Positions 7,186 through 14,593 of a DNA stretch of 18,300 nucleotides are shown here, piece by piece (the stretch's first letter is position 1; every line of letters starts with the position of its first letter). The translations under genes and the position numbers were made by a program. Source of the DNA: Saonia sp964398035 (GTDB lineage: Bacteria; Bacteroidota; Bacteroidia; Flavobacteriales; Flavobacteriaceae); contig CAYNLI010000052.1 in assembly GCA_964398035.1 (NCBI GenBank), positions 1 to 18,300 of the forward strand, read 5' to 3'. The notes under the pieces are model-generated. The model worked only from the letters and a program-made list of their open reading frames with translations, made no database searches and was not told the origin of the DNA.

Positions 7186-7725
7186 CTAGCCTTTTAGAAA
7201 CGCTCCTATATCTCCTAGACCTTCTCCTTTATAATCAGATTTTTGAATGGCTTGTATAAGTTGAACTATATGCGCTGGATTCATGTTTTTTCCAAGTACT
7301 CTTACCAAGGCAAAACCTTTTTCTTTACTGCTACCGTATATGATTACTTCATCTATGGCATCCTCATCACCCAAGTATTTAATGACGCCTTTACCATAAC
7401 TAGAATTCAACTTCATAAGCTCTACAAAATCATCATTCTTTAAAATCTCCTTTACCTTGGCATTTTCAATTTTATATTCGGCTTCATTTTCAGCAGTCTT
7501 CCTAAAAGCCAAAACATTTAATTTCCTTAAAGAGAAAAACGCTTCCTTTTGGCTTTCTGATAAATCAGCTTCCGCTAAATTCAAAATACTTGTGGGAACA
7601 TCCAGAGTAATAAAATTTGGGTTCTCTGCACTATCTACATAGTACTCTTGAAGACTTTGTGTTGAAGAGCAAGAAGCTACAAGAGCAACTGCCAATATCA
7701 ATAATCCTTTTATGCTATTTTTCAT
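7186..7725 (-). CDS. DUF4252 family lipoprotein
   Basis: The 179-residue protein has a signal peptide ending in a lipobox (ALVASC, Cys19), so it is predicted to be an envelope lipoprotein. The mature part has the DUF4252 pattern: an opening strand with Phe (NFITLDVP), a helical segment around the KEAFFSLRKLNVLAF stretch, a Lys/Glu-rich middle, and a strand near EVIIYGSSKEKGFALVRVLGKNM. It closes with a helix before a GDIGAFLKG end. No catalytic motif is evident and the biochemical role of the family is not known to me. It is the last gene of the sigma-factor operon, separated from the second DUF4252 gene by a 95-base gap holding a hairpin and followed by a strong terminator. Confidence 0.85.
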   Translation of the reverse strand: MKNSIKGLLILAVALVASCSSTQSLQEYYVDSAENPNFITLDVPTSILNLAEADLSESQKEAFFSLRKLNVLAFRKTAENEAEYKIENAKVKEILKNDDFVELMKLNSSYGKGVIKYLGDEDAIDEVIIYGSSKEKGFALVRVLGKNMNPAHIVQLIQAIQKSDYKGEGLGDIGAFLKG

Positions 7726-7763
7726 TGTTCTTATTTTTTTTTGATAGATCCTTTTTAATTATC

Positions 7764-7812
7764 AGAATTCAGTTGTAGCATATAGTTTTTTACTTCTCTA
7801 CAACTGAATTCT
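7764..7812 (-). other. Inverted repeat between the two DUF4252 genes
   Basis: Arms AGAATTCAGTTGTAG (7764-7778) and its exact reverse complement (7798-7812) enclose a 19-base loop. The hairpin begins 9 bases after the upstream DUF4252 stop. On the minus-strand transcript no U-tract follows (an A-tract comes later), so it is not a standard terminator. An mRNA-stability or processing element that sets unequal expression of the two genes is possible. Confidence 0.7.
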
Positions 7813-7820
7813 ACTTCTTC

Positions 7821-8363
7821 TTAATGTTTACCTGCTTTGTGCAATTCTTGTGGTAAATTCATTTTATTTGTAAGAGATCCTATTTTAGTTAAATCAATAT
7901 CACCTGTCAATGAAAGCAATACTGTTTCAATTTTTCTGTCATTGATTTCTATATCAGCATTTTTTATTCCGGTAACAAACATTAACAGTTCACTTACATG
8001 ATCTTCATCTTTACCACTTTTAATGTAAAACTTAATATTGGCATCTTTATCCTTAACACGCATCAATTCTTCCAAAGATGCAGATTTAAGATACTTGTTT
8101 ACAGTTCCATTCATATCAGCAGAAACACCCTTGTCCTCTGTAATAAAAACTTTTAGACCGTTAAGGCTTTGTGCTATATCCATGAAATCCTTTGCTTCTG
8201 GATCATCAATATCTACATTGATCTTGCTCAAAAGTCTGAACATACTTTGGTTTACTACTACGGAACTTACATTGTCCATATCTTCAAATTTATCAAAGAT
8301 AGATTGTGAAAATCCTGTTAACGGTACTATTGCGATTAATAATATTAAAATATACTTTTTCAT
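7821..8363 (-). CDS. DUF4252 family exported protein
   Basis: This 180-residue protein is a paralogue in family, not in close sequence, of the lipoprotein that follows it. It starts with a classical signal peptide (MKKYILILLIAIVPLTGFSQ, cleavage probably after residue 19 or 20) and has no lipobox Cys, so one DUF4252 protein of the pair should be soluble in the periplasm and the other lipid-anchored. The mature part shows the same order of elements: SVVVNQSMFRLL, a SLNGLKVFITED strand, a LMRVKDKDANIKFYIK hairpin and a VLLSLTGDIDLTKIG strand, ending in a charged tail. Both function and ligand are unknown. It lies 13 bases after the putative anti-sigma gene in a tight operon. Confidence 0.85.
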   Translation of the reverse strand: MKKYILILLIAIVPLTGFSQSIFDKFEDMDNVSSVVVNQSMFRLLSKINVDIDDPEAKDFMDIAQSLNGLKVFITEDKGVSADMNGTVNKYLKSASLEELMRVKDKDANIKFYIKSGKDEDHVSELLMFVTGIKNADIEINDRKIETVLLSLTGDIDLTKIGSLTNKMNLPQELHKAGKH

Positions 8364-8376
8364 TTGTTTACGTTTT

Positions 8377-8808
8377 TTATTCGTTATTATAAATTTTTTG
8401 AGTTGTTACATCAAACTCATTTAAGTAAGCCATTTTCTCGGTTCCTTTACCAAAATTACTGGCCAATAGGCTCATTGCTTTTTTTGTTTCATTATAAGCA
8501 TATTCTGCCTGTTTCTGTTCTTGGTAATCCTTATAGCTATCGGAGCCAAAATAAACACCAAATAGTAAGACAGCTACTGCAGCAACGGAAATCCACTTAT
8601 AATAGTTTTTTCTAGGTTTTAATGGTACCTGCTTTGTATACTGTTCTTCTTTGGCTTTAGAAAAATATTGAAACATTGGGGCGTATTGCTCTAAATGTGT
8701 TGCCACATTTTTTTGTGAAAAATACGTTCGTAATGTTTCTTCTTCAGTTACTGTTGTAGTAACCTCAAAATACTTTTCTAATAATTTTTCTATGTTATCC
8801 AATTCCAT
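8377..8808 (-). CDS. Single-pass membrane protein, putative anti-sigma factor
   Basis: In this 143-residue protein the N-terminus (MELDNIEKLLEKYFEVTTTV, then a Glu-rich helix) looks like the short cytoplasmic sigma-binding region of Bacteroidetes anti-sigma proteins. One transmembrane helix (about 70-88, WISVAAVAVLLFGVYFG) leads to a small periplasmic tail of about 55 residues. No ZAS zinc motif (HxxxCxxC) and no FecR domain is present. The start overlaps the end of the sigma gene by 14 bases, which fits co-translation at matched amounts. The anti-sigma role is inferred from topology, position and this overlap. It could instead be a positively acting membrane sensor. Confidence 0.7.
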   Translation of the reverse strand: MELDNIEKLLEKYFEVTTTVTEEETLRTYFSQKNVATHLEQYAPMFQYFSKAKEEQYTKQVPLKPRKNYYKWISVAAVAVLLFGVYFGSDSYKDYQEQKQAEYAYNETKKAMSLLASNFGKGTEKMAYLNEFDVTTQKIYNNE

Positions 8809-9304
8809 AGCTATGTTTTTTAATTAATTTTTCTCTAACTGTTTTTCTTGCTCTAGACAATGTAACGCGTACTGCTGTGGGGTTCATTTCTAGTAATTTG
8901 GCAATTTCATCAAAATCATATTCTTCTACATCCCGTAATTGCAGTACCATTTTTTGTTGCTCTGGCAAATCTTCCATGATTCTCTCTACCCAACTTACAC
9001 TATCCTTTGCCTCTACTTGTTTTTGCAATGATGTACTGTTATCAGTATAATTACTGTGCACCAATTTTAGGTTGCCCGCCTGTTTAGATTTTAATCGATC
9101 CAAACAAAAATTCTTCGTCATTGTCATGGCAAATGCCTCTACATTATTATAGTTCTCTATTTTATTGTTCTTGGACCAAAGCTTTAACAAAATCTCTTGG
9201 GTAGCATCTTCTGCTTCCTCAGAGGAGGTCAACAAACGCTTAGCTAACCTATAAAGCTTATCCTTAAATGGCATTACTACTTTTACAAACTCTGCCTGAT
9301 TCAT
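8795..9304 (-). CDS. ECF-type RNA polymerase sigma factor (sigma-70 family)
   Basis: The 169-residue group IV sigma factor directs RNA polymerase to a small stress-type regulon. Region 2 covers about 10-75, with the characteristic AEDATQEILLKLW at 31-43 and an FAMTMTKNFCLDRLK helix that contacts the -10 element. Region 4 covers about 108-160, with an LPEQQKMVLQLRD helix and a DEIAKLLEMNPTAVRVTLSRAR helix-turn-helix reading the -35 element. No region 1.1 or region 3 is present. The gene heads an operon with a membrane protein and two DUF4252 exported proteins, and a sequence resembling an ECF promoter stands in front of it, suggesting self-activation. It is not FecI-like in context, since no FecR or TonB receptor adjoins it. 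Confidence 0.93.
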   Translation of the reverse strand: MNQAEFVKVVMPFKDKLYRLAKRLLTSSEEAEDATQEILLKLWSKNNKIENYNNVEAFAMTMTKNFCLDRLKSKQAGNLKLVHSNYTDNSTSLQKQVEAKDSVSWVERIMEDLPEQQKMVLQLRDVEEYDFDEIAKLLEMNPTAVRVTLSRARKTVREKLIKKHSYGIG

Positions 9305-9352
9305 TGTTGGTTCAATTGTTTTGTAATCCTATATATTGGTTTACATAATGAA

Positions 9353-9377
9353 GACGAAGTATAACGAATTTTGTTAC
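9353..9377 (-). promoter_or_regulatory. Candidate ECF promoter of the sigma-factor operon
   Basis: On the minus strand GTAAC (9377 to 9373) is followed after exactly 16 bases by CGTC (9356 to 9353). This is the AAC / CGTC arrangement typical of ECF-recognised promoters and differs from the housekeeping TTG/TAnnTTTG type. Transcription would begin near 9346, about 40 bases before the sigma ATG. Autoregulation is an inference from position. Confidence 0.6.
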
Positions 9378-9524
9378 AAAAAATTTTTATTTCCTTTAGA
9401 TGTCCCTATTTTAGTTGCCTGTAACCTATAAAAATAGGTGTTGCAATTGAAAGGAAAGTTATAAAATCAATACTAATTCTAACATATATGGAATGATAAT
9501 TGATTCAAACAAAAATAAAAAGCT

Positions 9525-11000
9525 ATGAAAAAGTATGTTTGGTTGTTTTTAAGTGCTACAATTTTATTTGTTGGCTGTAAAAAGAATGACGATGGTGTTG
9601 GAGAACCTGGCGGACAAGATCCAGATCCAACTGCAGATGTTGATGTTCAAAACTTTATGTGGAAAGCCATGAACCTCTGGTATTTTTGGCAAGCTGACGT
9701 TACAGACTTAGCAGATAGTCGTTTCTCCAACAGTGCTGAATACACTACTTACTTAGAAAATTTTTCTAATCCAAAAGATTTATTTGATGATATACTCTTT
9801 ACTGATGACCGTTTTAGTTTTTTAAGTGACGACTATGAAGAATTGGTACGTTCCTTTGCTGGGATTTCCAAAAGTGATGGTTTAGAGTTTGGTTTGGTTC
9901 AATTTTCTAATAGTGATGATATTTTTGGCTATGTACGCTACATAGTGCCAAATTCTGATGCATCTACCAAAGATATTGCAAGAGGAGAAATATTTACTGG
10001 AGTAGATGGTCAAACATTAACTATAAACAATTATGTAGAACTTCTTTTTGGTGATAATGACACCTACACCCTTAATATGGCTGATATTTCTAATGATGAA
10101 ATTGCTCCAAACGATAAAGATGTAACATTGACCAAACAAGAAGGGCTGGTAGAAAACCCCGTTTTTATTGCTAAATCTTTTGATATAAGCGGCAACAAAA
10201 TAGGGTATTTAATGTACAACCGTTTTACAAGTAATTTTGATGAGGAGCTAAATGATGCATTTGGACAATTAAAATCTGATGGAGTTACAGATTTGGTATT
10301 GGACATGAGATACAACCCAGGGGGATCAGTAAATACTTCTCGCCTATTGGCTAGCATGATTTATGGCACTAAAACCAATGATTTGTACATTAAGCAACGT
10401 TGGAACAGTAAAATACAACCAGAATTAAGTACTGAACAATTAGAGGATTATTTTGCTTCTTCAACAAGTGAAGGCTCTCCTATACAAACTTTAAACCTTA
10501 ATACCGTTTATGTCTTGGCCACTAATAGTTCCGCCTCTGCAAGCGAATTGGTCATGAATGGTTTGGCTCCTTATGTTGACATTGTTCATATAGGGGAAAC
10601 TACAAGAGGGAAAAATGAGTTTTCCATTACTTTGGTAGATATACCTTCTAATAGTTATGTATATAATTCCAGTAACGAAAGTGGTATAAATTCTGATAAT
10701 AGCTGGGGGATTCAGCCTTTGGTCGGTAGAAATGAAAACGCAGATGGTTTTTCTGATTATACTGCTGGTCTAGTACCTAATATTGAACTAAAAGAAGACT
10801 TGGGCAATTTAGGAATACTAGGAGACCTCAACGAACCTCTTCTTGCAAAGGCAATATCAGAAATTACTGGAATAGCTGGAAAAAGAGACTTTACTGTTAA
10901 AATACCCATTAAAATTATGACGAGTTCCAAAATGTTTACGCCCACCAAAGACAATATGTATTTGGACAAGGAATTGAATTTAGATTTAAACTTTCAATAA
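9525..11000 (+). CDS. S41 family (C-terminal processing) peptidase, lipoprotein
   Basis: This 491-residue envelope protease has a lipobox (ILFVGC, Cys18) followed by an Asp/Pro/Gly-rich linker (21-40). An N-terminal helical S41 domain (FMWKAMNLWYFW, 44-55) comes next. A PDZ-like segment spans about 112-205, and the peptidase core follows with a strand-turn LVLDMRYNPGGSV (257-269). The catalytic pair is Ser338 in NSSASASE and Lys363 in TRGKNEF, spaced 25 residues apart as in Tsp/CtpA. Such enzymes cleave exported proteins near their C-termini. It is divergent from the sigma/DUF4252 operon with 220 bases between, so the two could be functionally linked. No housekeeping -7 box is evident upstream. 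A strong hairpin follows the stop codon. Confidence 0.93.
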   Translation: MKKYVWLFLSATILFVGCKKNDDGVGEPGGQDPDPTADVDVQNFMWKAMNLWYFWQADVTDLADSRFSNSAEYTTYLENFSNPKDLFDDILFTDDRFSFLSDDYEELVRSFAGISKSDGLEFGLVQFSNSDDIFGYVRYIVPNSDASTKDIARGEIFTGVDGQTLTINNYVELLFGDNDTYTLNMADISNDEIAPNDKDVTLTKQEGLVENPVFIAKSFDISGNKIGYLMYNRFTSNFDEELNDAFGQLKSDGVTDLVLDMRYNPGGSVNTSRLLASMIYGTKTNDLYIKQRWNSKIQPELSTEQLEDYFASSTSEGSPIQTLNLNTVYVLATNSSASASELVMNGLAPYVDIVHIGETTRGKNEFSITLVDIPSNSYVYNSSNESGINSDNSWGIQPLVGRNENADGFSDYTAGLVPNIELKEDLGNLGILGDLNEPLLAKAISEITGIAGKRDFTVKIPIKIMTSSKMFTPTKDNMYLDKELNLDLNFQ

Positions 11001-11042
11001 AAAAGATAAAGCGGCTTGAAAATCAAGCCGCTTTATCTTTTT
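11000..11042. terminator. Bidirectional intrinsic terminator between the S41 and TonB receptor genes
   Basis: A stem of about 20 base pairs, with core AAAAGATAAAGCGGCTTGA at 11001-11019 and its exact complement at 11023-11041, closes around an AAA loop. The A-rich and T-rich feet serve both converging genes. The left arm begins at the last base of the S41 stop codon. Confidence 0.9.
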
Positions 11043-11083
11043 AAACTGAACTTGTTTCAGTTTTTCATTGTCATTGTTCTCCG

Positions 11084-12949
11084 TTATAAGCTCAAAGAAA
11101 GTCCAACTCTTATATTTCTCCCCTTAGTTGTAAATCCTACGATTTCTGTATACTCTTCATTTAAAAGGTTTCCAGCAGACAAAAACACATTCAATTTATT
11201 AGAAATCAATTCATGCCCTATATAAACATCCAATAACGAAAAAGGTGATAATGCGACATCAGTAAAAGTATTAAAATCAGTGTCAGAACGGTCACCTGTA
11301 TAAGAATATGATAGGGAAGCATTAGTCTTGTTAGAAAAATCATATCCAAAAGAAGCATTCACTTTGTGCTTTGGAATACGAATGGCATTATCTCCCTTAC
11401 GTTCAGTAAACGTATAATTAGTAGTTAACTTAAGCGCTTCGCACAAATCCCAATCCAGCTCAACCTCTACACCTTTAGCATCAATAAAACCATCTATGTT
11501 TTCATAACCATTGGCACCATAAACAATTGGCTGGTTTTCATCTCTATTAAAATAAAGAGCACTTACCCGTATACCTTTTCCTGCATATTCCAGTCCTCCT
11601 TCTATGGTTTTGTCCTCTTCAGGTTTTAAGTCTGCATTGGCACCAAAAAAACCAAACAACTGCGTAAGCGAAGGTGTAATATATGATGTGGCATAAGAAC
11701 CCAATACTTTTAAATAGCCATTGTTTAATTTATGGGTATAAGACGGATTCACATTATATACAAAATGGTTTCCATATTCTGAATGGCTGTTAAGCCGTCC
11801 TCCCACATTTAAATTCAATCCAAAAGAAGATACATACACCATATTTGCATAAGGATCTGTAATTGTAAAATCTTTGGTGACATTAAACTCACTTTCATCC
11901 TTTAAATAGTTCAACCCAAGAACAGTATAGAAAGTATCATTAAAAATGTATTTGTTGTACAGATCAACAACAAGGTTTTTTCCTTCAAAAGTACTGGGGA
12001 AAGCACTTTGACTTTCTGAAGCATAATCAGTATGGGCTCCATTAAAGTTTACCGAGCCATTTTTGTATGCATATATTGATGAAATCCCAACTCTTTTTTG
12101 TTCTCTTAAAAACTGATAAGGAGCATCCAACAATCCAAAAGATTCATCAAACTGAGTCCGCAATTTGGTGTGGTTCCCATAAACGGAAATTTTAAATGCA
12201 TCCGTAAATTGATACCCCAACTTTACATCTGTGCTAAAGTTTGAATAATCATCCTCAATATTGGTAGGTGTTACAATAGCTGAAAGTCCATCTGAATAAC
12301 TACTTGTAAAACTGGCCAGATAATTAAGCTTTCCCAATGTGCCGTTCATCTGCACACTATTGGAAAAATCAGATATATTATAATTCTGATTTACAGCAGT
12401 TTGATTGGTTCCCAAACTAGATTGAACATTTAAGGCAACTTTTTCCTGTGAAGCTTTTTTTGTTGTAATACTGATTACTGCTGTGGCCGCATTGGTGCCG
12501 TACAGTGTACTTGCTGCTCCTTTGATGATTTCAACCGACTCAATATTGGCCATTGGCAATAATCGCAGATCGTATTCTTGGGAAGAAGATGATGGATCGG
12601 AAACTCGCACGCCATCAATCAACACCAATACCTGTCTTCCTCTACCACCTCTGGCATACACACCATAAATAGCGCCCTGTCTTCCTCTACTACCTACAAT
12701 CTCAATACCACTTTTGGCATTGATGATTTCCGCAATGGTTCTTCCTTGGTTTCTTTCTAGTTCGGCAGCGGTAATCTTTATCACCGTTTTACCAGAATTT
12801 TCCCTTTTTAATTCAAAACGGGAATCACTTACAACAACTTCATCTAACTGTTGAATTTGTGTAACATCTGTTTGTTGTTGTTGTTGTTGTGCAACAACGT
12901 TTGTGCATGCCAAAGCAATAGCACACAAGCCAATAAAATTTTTGTTCAT
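11084..12949 (-). CDS. btuB: TonB-dependent cobalamin receptor, BtuB-like
   Basis: The 621-residue outer-membrane receptor is predicted to import vitamin B12 or another corrinoid. It has a signal peptide (residues 1-20, ending VVA) and then a six-Gln run (21-26). A TonB-box-like segment, DEVVV (36-40), follows. The plug domain spans about 45-165, with RGGRGRQVLVLIDGVRVSDP (100-119) and the IESVEIIKG / STLYGTNA plug signature (136-154). A 22-strand barrel region ends in GRNIRVGLSLSL with alternating hydrophobic residues. The length is close to E. coli BtuB (614) and much shorter than SusC-type receptors; no carboxypeptidase-like N-terminal domain is present. The B12 riboswitch in its leader and the divergent btuFCD-like genes support the substrate. 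It ends against the convergent S41 terminator. Confidence 0.92.
   Translation of the reverse strand: MNKNFIGLCAIALACTNVVAQQQQQQTDVTQIQQLDEVVVSDSRFELKRENSGKTVIKITAAELERNQGRTIAEIINAKSGIEIVGSRGRQGAIYGVYARGGRGRQVLVLIDGVRVSDPSSSSQEYDLRLLPMANIESVEIIKGAASTLYGTNAATAVISITTKKASQEKVALNVQSSLGTNQTAVNQNYNISDFSNSVQMNGTLGKLNYLASFTSSYSDGLSAIVTPTNIEDDYSNFSTDVKLGYQFTDAFKISVYGNHTKLRTQFDESFGLLDAPYQFLREQKRVGISSIYAYKNGSVNFNGAHTDYASESQSAFPSTFEGKNLVVDLYNKYIFNDTFYTVLGLNYLKDESEFNVTKDFTITDPYANMVYVSSFGLNLNVGGRLNSHSEYGNHFVYNVNPSYTHKLNNGYLKVLGSYATSYITPSLTQLFGFFGANADLKPEEDKTIEGGLEYAGKGIRVSALYFNRDENQPIVYGANGYENIDGFIDAKGVEVELDWDLCEALKLTTNYTFTERKGDNAIRIPKHKVNASFGYDFSNKTNASLSYSYTGDRSDTDFNTFTDVALSPFSLLDVYIGHELISNKLNVFLSAGNLLNEEYTEIVGFTTKGRNIRVGLSLSL
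12872..12889 (-). repeat. (CAA)6 trinucleotide tract in btuB
   Basis: Six consecutive CAA codons (TTG on the plus strand) encode the Gln run just after the predicted signal cleavage site. Slippage would change length by whole residues without shifting the frame. Confidence 0.85.
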
Positions 12950-13038
12950 TTCGTTTAATTCAATAAACGGGAGATTAGTATGTCTTTACACATACGAAAA
13001 CTTTTATCCCGAAAGTTTAACATAGTTTTTTTGAATTT

Positions 13039-13185
13039 GGCAGGTCTCCTGACTTGCGTCTTGTTAATTACCTTCCCATCCCATACTCAGGGCAGTGGTT
13101 TTGAAGTTTTTAACAAGCATCCCCCACTTGGGACAAAGCTTACAGTTGCGGGAACAGCTCCAGATTTTCACTGGATTCCCTTTTA
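13039..13185 (-). promoter_or_regulatory. Cobalamin (B12) riboswitch controlling btuB
   Basis: Read on the minus strand, the leader carries the AdoCbl-riboswitch consensus in order. First is a GGGAATCCAGTG start with an AAATCTGGAGC arm, then TTCCCGCAACTGTAAGC. The B12-box region CCACTGCCCTGAGTATGGG (complement of about 13080-13098) with GATGGGAAGG follows, and last the closing AGTCAGGAGACCTGCC. The element ends about 90 bases before the btuB ATG. That interval holds two small hairpins, including GTATGT/ACATAC at 12978-12995, but no U-tract, so control is more likely at translation or by a structure not resolved here. Known family behaviour is repression of uptake genes when cobalamin is plentiful. 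Small plus-strand ORFs crossing this stretch are spurious. Confidence 0.95.
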
Positions 13186-13223
13186 ATTCTATCACAAAAT
13201 ATAATAGAAACCTAAATTCAATG

Positions 13224-13256
13224 CGAAAGTATACATTAGCGCCTAGGAATTCAAAA
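13224..13256 (-). promoter_or_regulatory. Possible promoter of the riboswitch-btuB transcript
   Basis: On the minus strand a TTTTG (13256 to 13252) is followed after 20 bases by TACTTTCG (13231 to 13224), one mismatch from TAnnTTTG. It would start transcription about 30 to 40 bases before the riboswitch. The rest of 13190-13411 shows AT-rich sequence and no gene. Confidence 0.3.
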
Positions 13257-13349
13257 GCAAAGTCACTTTTTTTTATTGATCTTGTACAGCATATATATTA
13301 TGCCGACAACAAAATGCAATATAATTACCCCAGCAATAATATATATGGT

Positions 13350-13357
13350 TAAATTTG
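13350..13357 (+). promoter_or_regulatory. Possible -7 box for the btuFCD-like operon
   Basis: TAAATTTG fits TAnnTTTG, 54 bases before the btuF ATG. No -33 TTG is seen at normal spacing. No second B12 riboswitch is visible between here and the start codon, so this operon may be controlled differently from btuB. Confidence 0.3.
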
Positions 13358-13411
13358 AATCGCCTCTCATAAAATAAATTTATCAAATTTACCTACAAAG
13401 TACAGTACTCC

Positions 13412-14593
13412 ATGTTACAATCATTACATAAACTTTTTTATAATACAAGAATAGCACTGCTTCTTCAAATATGCCTTTTTCTGTTATCTGGATGTAAAAA
13501 CCAAACAGCGGAAAAAAAAATTGAACAACAGAACTCTAAGGTCGTGCCTATTTCTTATGCTAAAGGGTTTACTATTGAGAAATATGATTCTGGTATTACC
13601 ACAATAAACGTCACTTCTCCATGGCCTAATGCAAATAAAGGATTTACGTATGCATTGATTCCAAAAAACAAATTGGCCACCATAACACTTAACAAAGATG
13701 AGTATGATGCCATTGTTACCGTTCCTGTAGAACAACTAGTGGCCACATCTACAAGCCATATTCCTACGCTGGAAAGTTTGGGCATTATCAACAAGTTAAT
13801 CGGGTTTCCAGACACACAATATATTTCATCTAAAGAAACCAGAAAACGGATTAATGCAGGCTTTATAAAAGAATTGGGCAATAATGAATCTCTTAATACG
13901 GAAATGGTAATAGCTATACAGCCAGATGTAGTGTTTGGTTTTGGCATTGACAACCAAAATGCAATTTATGAAACCATCCAAAAGGCTAACATCCCTGTGG
14001 TTTTCAATGGTGATTGGACAGAAGAAACACCATTGGGAAAAGCGGAATGGATAAAATTCATTGCTCCTTTTTTTCAATTGGAAAAGAAAGCTGATCGTAT
14101 TTTCAAAGACATTGAAGAAGCATACCTAGAAGCAAAATCATTAGTGAAAAATGCAGAGACTAAACCTACAGTACTTAGTGGCGCCATGTATAAAGACGTA
14201 TGGTACTTACCAGGTGGGAAAAGTTGGGCATCACAATTCTTAACTAATGCCAACAGCAATTATTTATGGAAAGACACCCAAGAAACTGGAAGTTTGTCCC
14301 TAAGCATAGAAAGTGTATTGAGCACTGCACAACAGGCAGAATACTGGGTGTCGCCTTCACAGTACACCTCCTATGATGCCATGTTGAAAGACAATCAACA
14401 TTATGCGCAGTTTAATGCTTTTAAAAACAAAAAAATCTACACCTATGCCAATACTGTAGGAGAAACAGGTGGTCTGTTGTATTATGAACTAGGTCCCAGT
14501 AGACCAGATTTAGTGTTAAAAGACCTTATTCATATTTTACACCCAGAGGTTTTACCAAACCATCAACTTTTCTTTTTTACCCCTTTAAAATAA
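13412..14593 (+). CDS. btuF: Cobalamin ABC transporter substrate-binding lipoprotein, BtuF-like
   Basis: The 393-residue periplasmic binding protein is anchored by a lipobox (LLSGC, Cys28) after an unusually long n-region. The class III binding-protein fold is recognisable: a first lobe with TVPVEQLVATSTSHIPTLESLGI and LIGFPDTQYISS, an IQPDVVFGFG strand, a connecting helix around ADRIFKDIEEAYLEAKSLV, and a second lobe with KDVWYLPGGKSWASQFLTNA. It delivers substrate to the permease encoded directly downstream, whose ATG follows this stop codon with no spacer. Family members bind cobalamin, haem or ferric siderophores; the divergent BtuB with its B12 riboswitch points to a corrinoid. The protein is about 120 residues longer than E. 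coli BtuF, mainly in the N-terminal part of the mature protein. Confidence 0.87.
   Translation: MLQSLHKLFYNTRIALLLQICLFLLSGCKNQTAEKKIEQQNSKVVPISYAKGFTIEKYDSGITTINVTSPWPNANKGFTYALIPKNKLATITLNKDEYDAIVTVPVEQLVATSTSHIPTLESLGIINKLIGFPDTQYISSKETRKRINAGFIKELGNNESLNTEMVIAIQPDVVFGFGIDNQNAIYETIQKANIPVVFNGDWTEETPLGKAEWIKFIAPFFQLEKKADRIFKDIEEAYLEAKSLVKNAETKPTVLSGAMYKDVWYLPGGKSWASQFLTNANSNYLWKDTQETGSLSLSIESVLSTAQQAEYWVSPSQYTSYDAMLKDNQHYAQFNAFKNKKIYTYANTVGETGGLLYYELGPSRPDLVLKDLIHILHPEVLPNHQLFFFTPLK

Noticed and set aside
9421..9445. GTAAC before the S41 gene as a second ECF promoter
   Set aside because: The sequence 16 bases downstream reads TGCA, not CGTC, and neighbouring spacings also fail. The 6-bp hairpin ACCTAT/ATAGGT at 9424-9439 is too weak to interpret.
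12980..13352. Two plus-strand ORFs of 68 and 85 codons between btuB and btuF
   Set aside because: They run through the B12 riboswitch and its upstream AT-rich sequence on the opposite strand, and their translations have no recognisable protein pattern.
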